Origin: Halorientalis salina
GTDB taxonomy: Archaea > Halobacteriota > Halobacteria > Halobacteriales > Haloarculaceae
Reading direction: 5' to 3'
Length of the DNA: 64,000 nucleotides
Assembly (NCBI RefSeq): GCF_005049285.1
Contig: NZ_SOSC01000003.1
Coordinates: 1-64,000, forward strand
Positions 37,016 to 46,507 of the stretch are shown here, in pieces; within the stretch, counting starts at the first letter, position 1, and every line of letters starts with the position of its first letter. The notes beneath the pieces were generated by a model, which saw nothing but the letters and a program-made list of their open reading frames with translations, was not told the origin of the DNA and ran no database searches. Both the position numbers and the translations under genes were made by a program.

Positions 37016-39202
37016 ATGCACGAGGACGGGGAGATACGGGAACTCGACCCGAAGACGGTCGAGCGCATCGCGGCCGGCGAGGTGGTCGAGCGCCCGGCCT
37101 CCGTGGTGAAGGAACTCGTCGAGAACAGCCTCGACGCCGACGCCAGCCGCGTCGAAGTCGCCGTCGAGGCCGGCGGCAAGGACGGCATCCGCGTGACCGA
37201 CGACGGACTCGGCATGTCCGAATCCGAGGTCCGCCGCGCCGTCGAGAAACACACCACCTCGAAGATTCGCGACATCGAGGATCTGGAATCGGGCGTCGCC
37301 ACGCTGGGCTTTCGCGGAGAGGCGCTCCACGCCATCGGCGCGGTGTCGCGGCTGACCATCAAGACGCGCCCCCGGGGCGGCGACGAGGGCACCGAACTCC
37401 GCGTCGAGGGCGGCGACGTGACCGAGGTCCGGCCCGCGGGTTGTCCGGAGGGGACGACCATCGAGATCGAGGACCTCTTCTACAACGTCCCGGCGCGGCG
37501 GAAGTACCTCAAACAGGACGGGACGGAGTTCGCCCACGTCAACGACGTGGTGACCAGCTACGCGCTGGCCAACCCCGAGGTGCGGGTGTCGCTCACCCAC
37601 GACGGCCGGGAGACGTTCGCCACCACGGGACGAAACGACCTCCAGAGCACCGTGATGTCCGTCTACGGTCGGGAAGTCGCCAAAGGAATGGTCGAAGTCG
37701 ATCCCGACGGACCAAACGAGGCCGGCGAAGACGATGCCGCCCTGCCGGAGGGCCCGCTCGACGGCGTGTCCGGGCTGGTCAGCCACCCCGAAACGACCCG
37801 GGCGAGCAACGACTACGTGACGACGTACGTCAACGGCCGGTACGTCCGATCGGGAACCGTCAGGGACGCAATCGTCGACGCCTACGGCAACCAGTTGGCT
37901 CCCGACCGCTACCCCTTCGCCGTCCTCTTTCTGGACCTGCCCGGCGACACCGTCGACGTGAACGTCCATCCCCGGAAGATGGAGGTCCGCTTCGCCGACA
38001 GCGAGGGCGTCCGCGAGCAGGTGGAGACGGCCGTCGAGAACGCCCTGCTTCGGGAGGGAATCGTTCGCTCGTCGGCGCCGCGGGGTCGATCCGCGCCGGA
38101 CCAGGCCGAGATCGTCCCGGAGCGCGAGGGAGAGACCGCCGACGGCGATCAGCCGGCAGAGACATCCGAAGCGGAGACGCCCCAGGGAGAGACAGCAGAG
38201 GCCGACGTAGTCACGGACGACGGCGACGACCCCTCACCACCGGACCCGCCGACGAGACGGGGTGACCCCATCGGGCCGAACGATATCCGGGAGTCAGGCG
38301 GTGCTGCGGGGGACGGTTCGGTCGGTGACGAGACCGGGGCCGCGGACGCTCGACGGGAAACCGGGGGCAGTACCGAGGGCGAGAGTCGCTCGGCGGCCGA
38401 CGGCACGGCCACCGGTCCCGAGAAAACCGAAGAACCGACGACCGGCCAGCGAACGACCGACCAGCAGGCCGAGACGGCGACGGGTTCGCCGGACGCGGGA
38501 CCGCACGATCACAGCGGACGCTTCCGGCCGGGGACCGAACAGACCCGCCTCGGCTCGGGCGACCCGGTCGAGGCGGCCGGCGAGCGCGCGGCGTTCGACC
38601 GGTTGCCGTCGATGCGCGTGCTCGGACAGGCCCACGAGACGTACATCGTCGCCGAGACGCCCGACGGCGTGGTGCTGATCGACCAGCACGCGGCCGACGA
38701 GCGGGTCAACTACGAGCGGTTGCGCGAGCGCTTCGCCGGCGAGACGGCGACCCAGGCGCTGGCGGACCCGGTCGAACTCTCGCTGACCGCCCGGGAAGCC
38801 GAACTGTTCGCCGAGTACGAGGACGCGCTCGCTCGCCTTGGCTTCCGGGCCGAACGGGTCGACGACCGCACCGTCGAGGTTCGGACGATGCCGGAACTGG
38901 TCGCCGAGGCCGCCGGCCCGGAACTCGTCCGGGAGGTGCTGTCGGCCTTCGTGACGGGCGAGGCGGCGGCCGCAGAGACGGTCGACGCCGTCGCGGACGA
39001 ACTCGTCTCGGACCTGGCGTGTTACCCCTCGATCACGGGCAACACGTCACTGACCGAGGGATCGGTGCTGGCCTTGCTGGAGGCGCTGGACGACTGCGAG
39101 AACCCCTGGGCCTGTCCCCACGGGCGACCGGTGCTCATCGAACTCGACAGCGAGGAGATCGAAGACCGGTTCGAGCGGGACTATCCCGGCCACGGCGGGT
39201 GA
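37016..39202 (+). CDS. mutL: DNA mismatch repair protein MutL (endonuclease type)
   Basis: 728 aa. The N-terminal GHKL ATPase has VERIAAGEVVERPASVVKEL, DDGLGM and GFRGEAL. The middle linker (about residues 355-515) is long, acidic and low-complexity. The C-terminal nuclease domain has DQHAADERVNYE (D556 onward), an exact DQHA-x2-E-x4-E motif, plus ACPHGRP near the end. It should therefore nick DNA itself, as expected in organisms without MutH. It lies 4.4 kb from the second mutS. The start at 37016 leads directly into the ATPase domain; 16 open upstream codons are excluded. Confidence 0.95.
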   Translation: MHEDGEIRELDPKTVERIAAGEVVERPASVVKELVENSLDADASRVEVAVEAGGKDGIRVTDDGLGMSESEVRRAVEKHTTSKIRDIEDLESGVATLGFRGEALHAIGAVSRLTIKTRPRGGDEGTELRVEGGDVTEVRPAGCPEGTTIEIEDLFYNVPARRKYLKQDGTEFAHVNDVVTSYALANPEVRVSLTHDGRETFATTGRNDLQSTVMSVYGREVAKGMVEVDPDGPNEAGEDDAALPEGPLDGVSGLVSHPETTRASNDYVTTYVNGRYVRSGTVRDAIVDAYGNQLAPDRYPFAVLFLDLPGDTVDVNVHPRKMEVRFADSEGVREQVETAVENALLREGIVRSSAPRGRSAPDQAEIVPEREGETADGDQPAETSEAETPQGETAEADVVTDDGDDPSPPDPPTRRGDPIGPNDIRESGGAAGDGSVGDETGAADARRETGGSTEGESRSAADGTATGPEKTEEPTTGQRTTDQQAETATGSPDAGPHDHSGRFRPGTEQTRLGSGDPVEAAGERAAFDRLPSMRVLGQAHETYIVAETPDGVVLIDQHAADERVNYERLRERFAGETATQALADPVELSLTAREAELFAEYEDALARLGFRAERVDDRTVEVRTMPELVAEAAGPELVREVLSAFVTGEAAAAETVDAVADELVSDLACYPSITGNTSLTEGSVLALLEALDDCENPWACPHGRPVLIELDSEEIEDRFERDYPGHGG

Positions 39203-39287
39203 GGGGGTGCTCGGCGACAGAACCAGTCGGTGCGATTTTGCCTACGTGTGTACCACAGTTTCACAGACCACGAGCGGAGACGAGTTG

Positions 39288-39701
39288 TCACGTGGCAATA
39301 AGAACGATAGCGACCGCGCCGAACCCGATACCGAGGGCCTTCTTCACCGTTATTCCCTCACCGAGAACGACGACACCGAGGAGCGCACCGCCGACGAGAA
39401 ACATCCCGAAGATCGGCACGACGACGCTGACAGGGCCAGTCGAGAGCGCGCGAAAGTAGCCGACGACGGCACCAGCGAGACAGACGCCGGCCGCAACTGC
39501 GAACCCCACGGACCGACTCGTCACCGACGGGACCGACCACTCGCCGAACAGTGCCGCGACGGTCGTCGCACCGACAGCCAGTGTGAGAACCGCGATCGGC
39601 ATCACGGTGAACGTGGGCAGGCCACGCATCGCTATTTTCATAAACAGGAACGCGAACGAGTAACAGACCATCGCCACCAGAGCCCACACCACGTAGTTCA
39701 C
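39288..39701 (-). CDS. EamA/DMT-type half transporter
   Basis: 137 aa with five membrane segments and one EamA repeat (ALVAMVCYSFAFLFMKIAMRG at the start, ending GVVVLGEGITVKKALGIGFGAVAIVLIAT). Single-repeat members work as dimers. A GTG start (VNYVVWALVAM) is chosen because membrane helix 1 follows. GTG 39707 and a longer frame to 39764 are alternatives. A minus-strand TATA-like TTTTTTATAC lies at about 39781-39790. Confidence 0.8.
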   Translation of the reverse strand: MNYVVWALVAMVCYSFAFLFMKIAMRGLPTFTVMPIAVLTLAVGATTVAALFGEWSVPSVTSRSVGFAVAAGVCLAGAVVGYFRALSTGPVSVVVPIFGMFLVGGALLGVVVLGEGITVKKALGIGFGAVAIVLIAT

Positions 39702-39926
39702 AGGCACTCTCCCTCCGAATCCGTCACGACAGGTCGACCTCGTCCGTGTGTCATAAATCCACATAGCGTATCCGAGTAGTCGTATAAAAAACCCGTGTTC
39801 CCCGGGTGTCAGCCGAACTAGACGGCAGCGTTCGATGGTTTACGATGCGAACACTGCGTAGCAGCGCGACCGAGCGGAAAAAGTGACACCCCACCAACTA
39901 AGCCCTCGGCATCCGATGTGTGCGGT

Positions 39927-40898
39927 ATGACAGAACTGGTGACGTTCGGGGAGGCGGCGCTGCGGTTGTCGCCGCCGGCCGACGCGCGCCTGGAGACGGC
40001 AGACCAGTTGGACGTGTGGACGACGGGTGCGGCGAGCAACGTCGCGGTCGCGGCGAGCCGGCTCGGGACCGACAGCGTCTGGACCTCGAAACTCGCGGAC
40101 ACGCCGCTGGGTCGGCGGACCGTCTCGGACCTGCGCGGGCACGGCATCACGACCGACGTGACGTGGGTCGACGCGAGCGGGGCCAGACAGGGGCTCACCT
40201 TCTTCGAGGCGGGGAGCACGCCGCGGGACAGTTACGTGCGGAACGACCGGCAGGGGACGCCGATCGAGACCGCCGAACCGGGCGAGTTGCCGATGGACGC
40301 GGTCCAGAACGCCGGGGCGGTGTTCGTCAGCGGCGAGACGGTCGCGCTCTCGCAAACGGTCGCGGAGACGGCACAGGCGGTCTTGCGTGCCGCCGGCGGA
40401 ACGTCGGTTCTCGGACTGGATTACCGCCCGGACCTGTGGACGGTCGAAGAGGCGCGCGAGACGCTGACGGCGCTGTTCCCCGCGGTCGACGTGTTAGTCA
40501 CGAACGAGGCGCACGCGGGGACGGTCCTGGGAAAGACCGGGGACGCCCCGCAGATGGCGCATCAGATCGCCTCGGAGTACGACTTCCAGACCGTCGTCGT
40601 CACCCGGAGCGAACAGGGAGCGCTGGTCTGGCACGACGCGACCATCCACGAGAGCGACACTGTCGAGACGACGGCCGTCGAAGCGACGGGGGAGCACGAC
40701 GCCTTCACCGGTGGCTTCCTCAGCCGCCGGGTAGCTGGTGCGTCCATCAGTGACGCCCTGGCCTACGGCGTCGCGACAGCGGCGCTGACTCGGACGATCG
40801 CCGGGCCGGTCCCGACAGTCACGCCCGACGAAGTCGAACGTATCGTCGAGGACCTCGGTGGTGGCAGTCCCGGGGGTTCCGGCGGGACGCGTCGATAG
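39927..40898 (+). CDS. kdgK: 2-keto-3-deoxygluconate (KDG) kinase, PfkB family
   Basis: 323 aa sugar kinase. The N-terminal PfkB part has FGEAALRLSPP and TTGAASNVAVAASRLG, and the C-terminal active site EHDAFTGGFL holds the catalytic Asp. It fits the haloarchaeal KDG kinase of the semi-phosphorylative Entner-Doudoroff pathway, converting KDG (and often KDGal) to the 6-phosphate with ATP. A TATA-like AACTAAGC is about 28 nt upstream of the ATG. Confidence 0.85.
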   Translation: MTELVTFGEAALRLSPPADARLETADQLDVWTTGAASNVAVAASRLGTDSVWTSKLADTPLGRRTVSDLRGHGITTDVTWVDASGARQGLTFFEAGSTPRDSYVRNDRQGTPIETAEPGELPMDAVQNAGAVFVSGETVALSQTVAETAQAVLRAAGGTSVLGLDYRPDLWTVEEARETLTALFPAVDVLVTNEAHAGTVLGKTGDAPQMAHQIASEYDFQTVVVTRSEQGALVWHDATIHESDTVETTAVEATGEHDAFTGGFLSRRVAGASISDALAYGVATAALTRTIAGPVPTVTPDEVERIVEDLGGGSPGGSGGTRR

Positions 40899-40998
40899 CG
40901 GCTGTCACCGGCCCGGAGCAGCGGCCAGCAAACTATTTTCGCCCGGAACGTACCGTGAGGCCGATAGAGGTTTATGACAGCCATCCGACGGTGTGGGT

Positions 40999-42201
40999 AT
41001 GACGCGCACGACCGTGTTACTCCTCACGGCAGTCGTCCTGCTGTCGGGCATCCCCATGTCCGCGACCGCAGCGACGTCACAGGAAGTGACACTAACAGTC
41101 TCGGTGGTCGACAGGAACGGGAACCCCGTCGACGACGCGACGGTTCGGGCCACCTGGGACGGCGGGAACGCGACCGAAGAAACGAGTTCGAACGGGAAGA
41201 CGTTCGTCGACGCCCCGCCGGGAGCAGACGTCGAAATCGACGTGACACACGACGAGTACATCCGGAACACGAACTACGTCGTCGAGAGCGCGAGCGCCGA
41301 AGACGTCGAGATCACCGTCGCCGAGCGGGGCACGGCGACAGTCGAAGTGACCGACGCGGACGGGAACCCGGTCTCGAACGCCTGGGTGCGCCTCTGGCAG
41401 GACGGGAACCGGGTCGTCAGCGAGCGGACCGGTGACGACGGCGTCCACCGGACGAAAGCCATCGAACAGGGCGAGTACAACCTGTTCGTCTTCAAGGAGG
41501 GGTACCGCAGGAACGACACCGAACTCACGGTCGACGGTGACGTAAGCCAGGAGCTCGGCATCGAGAGCGATTCGGTCACGGTGACGTTCCAGGTCAACGA
41601 CCATCACTTCGGCACCCCGAAACCGGTCCAGGGTGCAACCGTCTCCATCGCGGAGACGGAGTTCAGTCAGTCGACGCTCCAGAGCGGGGAAGCGACGACC
41701 AGCGTGCCCGTCAACGACGAGTACGAGGTGACGGTGACGAAAGACGGATACAACGAGACGATGCGGACGCTCGACGTCGACGAGGAGTCGACGAGCATGG
41801 ACCTCAGCATCCGGCGAACGGCCGCCATCAGCATCGACTCGCTGGCCGACCGGGTCGTCGTGGGTGAGAACGTGAGCATCGACGTCACCGACGAGTACGG
41901 CACGCCGGTCGCGAACGCGTCGGTCACCGTCGACGGCCAGAGCGTCGGCGAGACGGACGAGAACGGAGAGCTCAGGTTCTCCATCGATAGCGAGGGCGAG
42001 CACGCCGTCGAGGTGACGGCCGACGGCCTCCAGGACACCGCGACCATCGACGGCATCGATCCGTCCAACGAGTCCGGCAACGGAAGCGAGACGGCGACGA
42101 GCAACACGACGACCGGGAGCAGCGGTGACGGTCCCGGATTCACGCCGGCGCTGGCGCTGCTTGGCGCACTGCTGGCCGTCGCCCTCATGTCGCGACGGTA
42201 A
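40999..42201 (+). CDS. PGF-CTERM surface protein with Ig-like (carboxypeptidase-regulatory) repeats
   Basis: 400 aa. A Sec signal peptide (about 1-26, VLLLTAVVLLSGIPMSATA) is followed by four beta-sandwich units with recurring V-D-x-x-G-N-P-V-x-x-A/T-V patterns (VVDRNGNPVDDATV, VTDADGNPVSNAWV, VTDEYGTPVANASV). A Ser/Thr/Asn-rich spacer and a C-terminal GDGPGFTPALALLGALLAVALMSRR segment complete it. PGF-CTERM tails are cut and lipid-attached by archaeosortase A, which is not in this window. Several N-x-S/T sites suggest glycosylation. A TATA-like AGGTTTATG (40969-40976) lies 27 nt before the ATG. Confidence 0.88.
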   Translation: MTRTTVLLLTAVVLLSGIPMSATAATSQEVTLTVSVVDRNGNPVDDATVRATWDGGNATEETSSNGKTFVDAPPGADVEIDVTHDEYIRNTNYVVESASAEDVEITVAERGTATVEVTDADGNPVSNAWVRLWQDGNRVVSERTGDDGVHRTKAIEQGEYNLFVFKEGYRRNDTELTVDGDVSQELGIESDSVTVTFQVNDHHFGTPKPVQGATVSIAETEFSQSTLQSGEATTSVPVNDEYEVTVTKDGYNETMRTLDVDEESTSMDLSIRRTAAISIDSLADRVVVGENVSIDVTDEYGTPVANASVTVDGQSVGETDENGELRFSIDSEGEHAVEVTADGLQDTATIDGIDPSNESGNGSETATSNTTTGSSGDGPGFTPALALLGALLAVALMSRR

Positions 42202-42297
42202 CTCCCCTGTTTTCGCCGCTCGGAGTCCCCTGTGAAACAGAGACCGCGGAGCCGTCGGAAGCCCGATTTAACACGAACGCCGACCAACCGACTACCC

Positions 42298-43668
42298 ATG
42301 ACGGACGCCGAGGCGGGCGCGAACGTCGAGTCTGACGAGAGACCGAGTGCGCTGGCGACGGTCCGGCAGTTCTTCGCGCTCGAACGCGACGTGCTCGTCC
42401 TCTCCGCCGCGATGTTCGCCTTCAGCCTCGGCTTCCAGATGACCAGTCGGTACCTGCCCCGCTACATGAGCCTGCTCGGGGCCGGCGGCATCGCAATCGG
42501 CCTGTACGGGAGCGTCGGCAACCTCATCAGCGCGGTATACCCCTATCCCGGCGGCGCGCTCTCGGATCGGGTCGGCTCGCGCGCTGCGCTGACGGCCTTC
42601 GGCCTGGCCTCGACCGTCGGCTTCCTCGTCTGGCTGGCCGCCCCGCTGTTCGGGACGGTCACGCTCGGCCCCGCAAGTCTCGGCCCGCTGGATGTGGAGG
42701 CCGTCGTCCTCCCGATCGGGGTGTTCCTCGGCCTCTTTCTCGCACAGACCTGGAAGTCCTTCGGGCTTGGAGCGACCTTCGCCATCGTCAAGCAGAGCGT
42801 CCCCCCCGAGCAGCTGGCGACGGGCTTCGCCAGCACCGAGACCGTGCGCCGGACGGCGTTCCTCGTCGGGCCGTTGCTGGCGGCGGCGCTCATCGCGACT
42901 TACGGGTTCGACCTGGGCTTTCGGGCCGTGCTCGCGGTCGCCGCCGCGTTCGGGCTGGTCGCGACAGTCGTCCAGCACCGCCTCTACGACGCGAGCGGCG
43001 ACACGCTGGGCAAGTCCTTCGAGGGTCTCTCGCAGGTCCGCGACGACCTGCGGGCGATGCCCGAGGCGTTGCCGCCGCTGTTGCTCGGCGATACACTCGT
43101 CCGCTTCGCCAACGGCATGGTGTACGTCTTCTTCGTCATCGTCGTCACGGAGTTCCTCGCGGTGAGCGTCACACTCCCCGTCGTCGGCTATCTCTCGCCC
43201 GACGCCCTGTTCGGGGTCCTGCTGGCCGTCGAGATGGTCGTCGCGCTGGTGAGCATGGTCCCCGTCGCTCGGGTGGCCGACCGCGTCGGCCTCAAACCCG
43301 TGGTCGCGCTCGGCTTCGCGGTGTACGCGATCTTTCCCGTCTTGCTCATCAACGCGCCGGCGAACCCCTGGATCGTGGGTCTGCTCTTCGCGTTCTCGGG
43401 GCTGCGCTTCGCCGGATTGCCGGCGCACAAGGCGCTCATCGTCGGCCCTGCCGAGCAAAACACGGGCGGGCGCGTCACCGGCGCGTACTACCTCGTTCGC
43501 AACACCGTCACCATCCCGAGCGCGCTCGTCGGGGGCTGGCTCTACGACGCCTACTCGCCGGAACTGGCCTTCGGGCTGGCGACGGTCGTCGGACTGGTCG
43601 GGACTGGACTCTTCCTGGTGTTCGGCCGTGGGTTCAGCGCCGGGGACGTGAACGGCGAGACGACGTAG
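42298..43668 (+). CDS. MFS transporter
   Basis: 456 aa with 12 membrane segments. It has YPYPGGALSDRVGSRAALTAFG between helices 2 and 3, and VARVADRVGLKPVVALGFA in the second half. The cytoplasmic N-terminus (about 35 residues) is acidic. Substrate unknown. TATA-like GATTTAAC is about 30 nt upstream (42265-42272). The first ATG with a good promoter distance was chosen; 22 further codons are open. Confidence 0.88.
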   Translation: MTDAEAGANVESDERPSALATVRQFFALERDVLVLSAAMFAFSLGFQMTSRYLPRYMSLLGAGGIAIGLYGSVGNLISAVYPYPGGALSDRVGSRAALTAFGLASTVGFLVWLAAPLFGTVTLGPASLGPLDVEAVVLPIGVFLGLFLAQTWKSFGLGATFAIVKQSVPPEQLATGFASTETVRRTAFLVGPLLAAALIATYGFDLGFRAVLAVAAAFGLVATVVQHRLYDASGDTLGKSFEGLSQVRDDLRAMPEALPPLLLGDTLVRFANGMVYVFFVIVVTEFLAVSVTLPVVGYLSPDALFGVLLAVEMVVALVSMVPVARVADRVGLKPVVALGFAVYAIFPVLLINAPANPWIVGLLFAFSGLRFAGLPAHKALIVGPAEQNTGGRVTGAYYLVRNTVTIPSALVGGWLYDAYSPELAFGLATVVGLVGTGLFLVFGRGFSAGDVNGETT

Positions 43669-43712
43669 GAGACGGGCAGTCAGCGACGGGCTCTCAAACT
43701 GTGGTCCCGCGA

Positions 43713-44036
43713 TCAGGAGTCCGGACCCTCACTGGCGGACTGACCCTCCGTGGAGTCGGCCATCCGGAGCTGTTTCACGAGATTGAGGTGCATCAGATGG
43801 AGATGCATGCCGATGCCGAACAGTAAGAGTCCCATACCGACGAAGATCAGCGGGAGCAGGATGGCGTCGACGGCGCTCGGAACGCTGTCGAGGTTGGCGG
43901 GCAATCGCCCGACGACAGCGAGGAGGAAGGCACCGACGATGACTCCGAACCCGAGTTTGACGATGCGGGAGTAGCGTCCCACCTTCGAGATACGGACCTC
44001 GATGTTCGCAGTGCTGGGGGAATCGTCAGCAGCCAT
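43713..44036 (-). CDS. small two-helix membrane protein
   Basis: 107 aa. Two membrane segments (about 30-46 and 56-77), the second followed by the histidine-rich stretch GIGMHLHLMHLNLVKQL, and an acidic C-terminus. No family recognised. It lies downstream of the DUF7344-type regulator on the same strand, about 110 nt away, so co-transcription is possible. Confidence 0.65.
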   Translation of the reverse strand: MAADDSPSTANIEVRISKVGRYSRIVKLGFGVIVGAFLLAVVGRLPANLDSVPSAVDAILLPLIFVGMGLLLFGIGMHLHLMHLNLVKQLRMADSTEGQSASEGPDS

Positions 44037-44145
44037 GGGAAGACCAACGCCACTGACGTACTTACGTCCGTTTCCGGACTGCCAGCCGACAGGTGTGGCT
44101 ACTGACGGGGTGATAGCATCAATGCCTACTCCGATACCTGGCCAT

Positions 44146-44517
44146 TCACTGCTTGACGAACTGCACGTCGTCCAACAGTCGTTCCAGTTGTGCGGATTCT
44201 GTCGTGAGCGTGACCGTTCTGCGACCGGCATCGTATTCGACGATGCCAGCATCGTGTAGTTTTGGAAGGTGTGAATGATGCAGCGAGATTCTGATCCGGT
44301 CGATCAGTGACTGTGGTGGCTCACAGGTCGTCGATTCCAGCGGTCTGCAAGCCACCCTGCGCGACAACTCGTCGAGAGACACGTCACGCTCGCAATCCAG
44401 AAGCGTCAGTACGGCCTGCCGACGACGGTCAGGGGCCAGTAGTGTGAGCAAAGTCTCGAGGTCTACAGATTCCGACCGGACACAGGAACCAGCAGCGTCA
44501 GCCCGCGAACACGTCAT
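44146..44517 (-). CDS. DUF7344-type winged-helix regulator
   Basis: 123 aa. It begins with a Cys/Ser-rich head, then LETLLTLLAPDRRRQAVLTLLDCERDVSLDELSRRV, and ends in ISLHHSHLPKLHDAGIVEYDAGRRTVTL. This is the winged-helix pattern of haloarchaeal DUF7344 regulators. Target unknown; the nearest candidates are the small membrane protein downstream and its own promoter. Confidence 0.82.
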   Translation of the reverse strand: MTCSRADAAGSCVRSESVDLETLLTLLAPDRRRQAVLTLLDCERDVSLDELSRRVACRPLESTTCEPPQSLIDRIRISLHHSHLPKLHDAGIVEYDAGRRTVTLTTESAQLERLLDDVQFVKQ

Positions 44518-44663
44518 GATGCGTGGTCGCCTCCTGCCAAACGCGTTCCCATCATCGTTCGAACACGGCCGTCCATGTGACTCGTCGTAGGCTCAGATCC
44601 CAAATCAGGCTACCCGTTGCACAGTGTGCACACCGTGAACAGCCACGAGAAAGGGACGGACGC

Positions 44664-45467
44664 CTACACTTCATCCACGAGTCTCGCGTCGGATCTGTAC
44701 TCCGCGAACGTGTGTTCGGCCCACTCGAACACCTGCGGGGACTTCGTCGACAGGAGTGCACGTGGTTTGCCATCCTCGCTGACGCCGATCTGGACCTCGT
44801 CGTCGAGAATCCCCAGATAGTACGGGATCGCTGTTTCGGTGACGAAGAGACTGAACGTGTCGGCGGCCATCTCGTCCTCGAAGTAGTCGCGGAACTCCGG
44901 GTCCGAACGGAACACGTCAAGGACCGGTTCCGAGACGACCATCCGCAGTGGAACGCCCGCATCGGTGGTGCGCTCGTGTCCAGCTTTCATCGCACGGACA
45001 CCGGTCTCCGGGAGCAGGGTGCGAATGTCGTCCGCCTGTTGAATCGCCCGAGTGTGTTCGTGAACCATCTTCAGCGGGTTGCCCGGGTCCGGCGTCGTAA
45101 CCTCGAACCCGACCTGGCGGGGATCGAAGTCGAACGTCGTCGTATCGATCGATCCCAGAACGGGACCGAGTCGCGTCGCTTCCTCGACCGTCTCGAGGAG
45201 CGCCGCGAAGTCTTCAGCGACCCACTCGCCAGCCGTCGTGATCGCGTAGTCGCTGTTCGAGCTGGTAATCCACCCGCGATCTGCGAGCGCGGACAGATTC
45301 CGTTGGATTGTCGTCCGTGACGCGTCGAATCGCTCGTGCAGTTCGTCTTTCGAGAGTTCCTGCTCCCGCGCAAGGACCGTCAGGAGGCGAATCCGCGTTT
45401 TCGACCGAGCCAGGAACTCGACCGCCGCGACCGAATCACCGTCCATCTCCGTGTCCATGTCGTGCAT
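44664..45467 (-). CDS. helix-turn-helix regulator with FilR1-like sensor domain
   Basis: 267 aa. The N-terminal winged helix (about 15-80) has FLARSKTRIRLLTVLAREQELSKDELHERFDASRTTIQRNLSAL. A C-terminal alpha/beta domain of about 150 residues has GVPLRMVVSEPVLDVF and YLGILDDEVQIGVSEDGKPRALL. The two-domain form is common among haloarchaeal transcriptional regulators, with the second domain probably a ligand sensor. It is isolated, and its ligand and targets cannot be inferred. The ATG at 45467 is preferred to one six codons upstream. Confidence 0.85.
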   Translation of the reverse strand: MHDMDTEMDGDSVAAVEFLARSKTRIRLLTVLAREQELSKDELHERFDASRTTIQRNLSALADRGWITSSNSDYAITTAGEWVAEDFAALLETVEEATRLGPVLGSIDTTTFDFDPRQVGFEVTTPDPGNPLKMVHEHTRAIQQADDIRTLLPETGVRAMKAGHERTTDAGVPLRMVVSEPVLDVFRSDPEFRDYFEDEMAADTFSLFVTETAIPYYLGILDDEVQIGVSEDGKPRALLSTKSPQVFEWAEHTFAEYRSDARLVDEV

Positions 45468-45641
45468 AGTGGGCAGCGGCTGCACTTATACCAACCGTTG
45501 AACACGTCAGTACGGCATGAAACCGGGCGATGATTACGAACGAGCGAACGGACGAGACGGACCACGACTACTGACGGTGATTCTGGAGACCCAGAGTGAT
45601 GAGACAGTTGTCCGTACCCCGAGTACGACCGGGATCGCGGC

Positions 45642-46415
45642 TTACCCGCCGCCGGCCGTCCGGAACCCACCGTCGACGACCAGCCCGTGGCCGGTGACCC
45701 AGGAGGATTCCTCGGACGCGAGGAACAGAATCGCGTCGGCGATCTCCTCGGCTTCGCCCAGGCGCTTGAGCGGATACCCTTCCTCCATCTTCTCGCGAGC
45801 GGCCTCGGGGTCGTCGTAGCTGGCGAGCATCTGCTGGACCATCGGCGTGTCGGTAAAGCCAGGACACACCGTGTTCGCGCGGACCCCGTAGGGGCCGGCC
45901 TCGGCCGCGATGGCTCGCGTGAAGTTCAGGACCGCGCCCTTCGTCAGCGAGTAGGCAGCCTGTTTCGGGAGTCCGAAGATCGACGCCAGCGAGCCGACGT
46001 TGACGATCGCCCCGTGGCCCTGCTCTTTCATGATCGGCAGCGCGGCGTGGCACCCGTTCCAGACGCCCTTGATGTTCACGTCGATGACGAAATCCCGCAT
46101 CGCGTCGTCGACGTCTTCCATGCTCTGGGGCGGGTGGCCGGTCCCAGCGTTGTTGATGACGACGTCGAGGCCGTGCTCCTCGGCCGTGGCCTCGACCATC
46201 GCGTCGAACTCGTCGGCCTCGGTCACGTCCAGCCGGTGGGACTCGGCCCCGCCGGTGTCGAGGTCCTCGATCTGCTCGACGGTCTCCTCGGCACCGCTCT
46301 CGTCGATATCGGTGACGATGACGTAGGCACCCTCCTCCGCACATCGGATGCTGGTCGCGCGACCGATCCCCGACCCCGCGCCCGTGATGAACACTGTCTT
46401 GTCTTCCAGTCGCAT
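45642..46415 (-). CDS. short-chain dehydrogenase/reductase
   Basis: 257 aa classical SDR: TGAGSGIGRATS cofactor motif, NNAGTGHPP, catalytic NVGSLASIFGLPKQAAYSLTKGAV (Ser, Tyr, Lys), and a C-terminal SSWVTGHGLVVDGGF. It belongs to the glucose/3-oxoacyl-ACP reductase-like SDRs; the substrate is unknown. The ATG at 46415 is 27 nt from a TATA-like TTTATT (plus 46440-46445), so it is leaderless. Upstream are two 11-bp direct repeats that may bind a regulator. Confidence 0.92.
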   Translation of the reverse strand: MRLEDKTVFITGAGSGIGRATSIRCAEEGAYVIVTDIDESGAEETVEQIEDLDTGGAESHRLDVTEADEFDAMVEATAEEHGLDVVINNAGTGHPPQSMEDVDDAMRDFVIDVNIKGVWNGCHAALPIMKEQGHGAIVNVGSLASIFGLPKQAAYSLTKGAVLNFTRAIAAEAGPYGVRANTVCPGFTDTPMVQQMLASYDDPEAAREKMEEGYPLKRLGEAEEIADAILFLASEESSWVTGHGLVVDGGFRTAGGG

Positions 46416-46439
46416 GGGAAGACCGTGACACGCCAGCAC

Positions 46440-46490
46440 AATAAATCTACCAGTATTAGCTAGATCAGTGCTATACTTTCCAGAATTAGC
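46440..46490 (-). promoter_or_regulatory. SDR promoter with two 11-bp direct repeats
   Basis: A minus-strand TATA-like TTTATT sits at plus 46440-46445. Upstream of it CCAGTATTAGC (46450-46460) and CCAGAATTAGC (46480-46490) differ at one base and start exactly 30 bp apart, about three helical turns. They lie in an AT-rich patch between the SDR start and the end of the PGF-CTERM gene. A cooperative activator or repressor site is a reasonable guess. Confidence 0.5.
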
Positions 46491-46507
46491 AAAGCTAGCC
46501 CCAGGTG

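Noticed and set aside
36050-37969. 639-codon minus-strand ORF
   Set aside because: Antisense to the MFS transporter and mutL and runs through their promoter.
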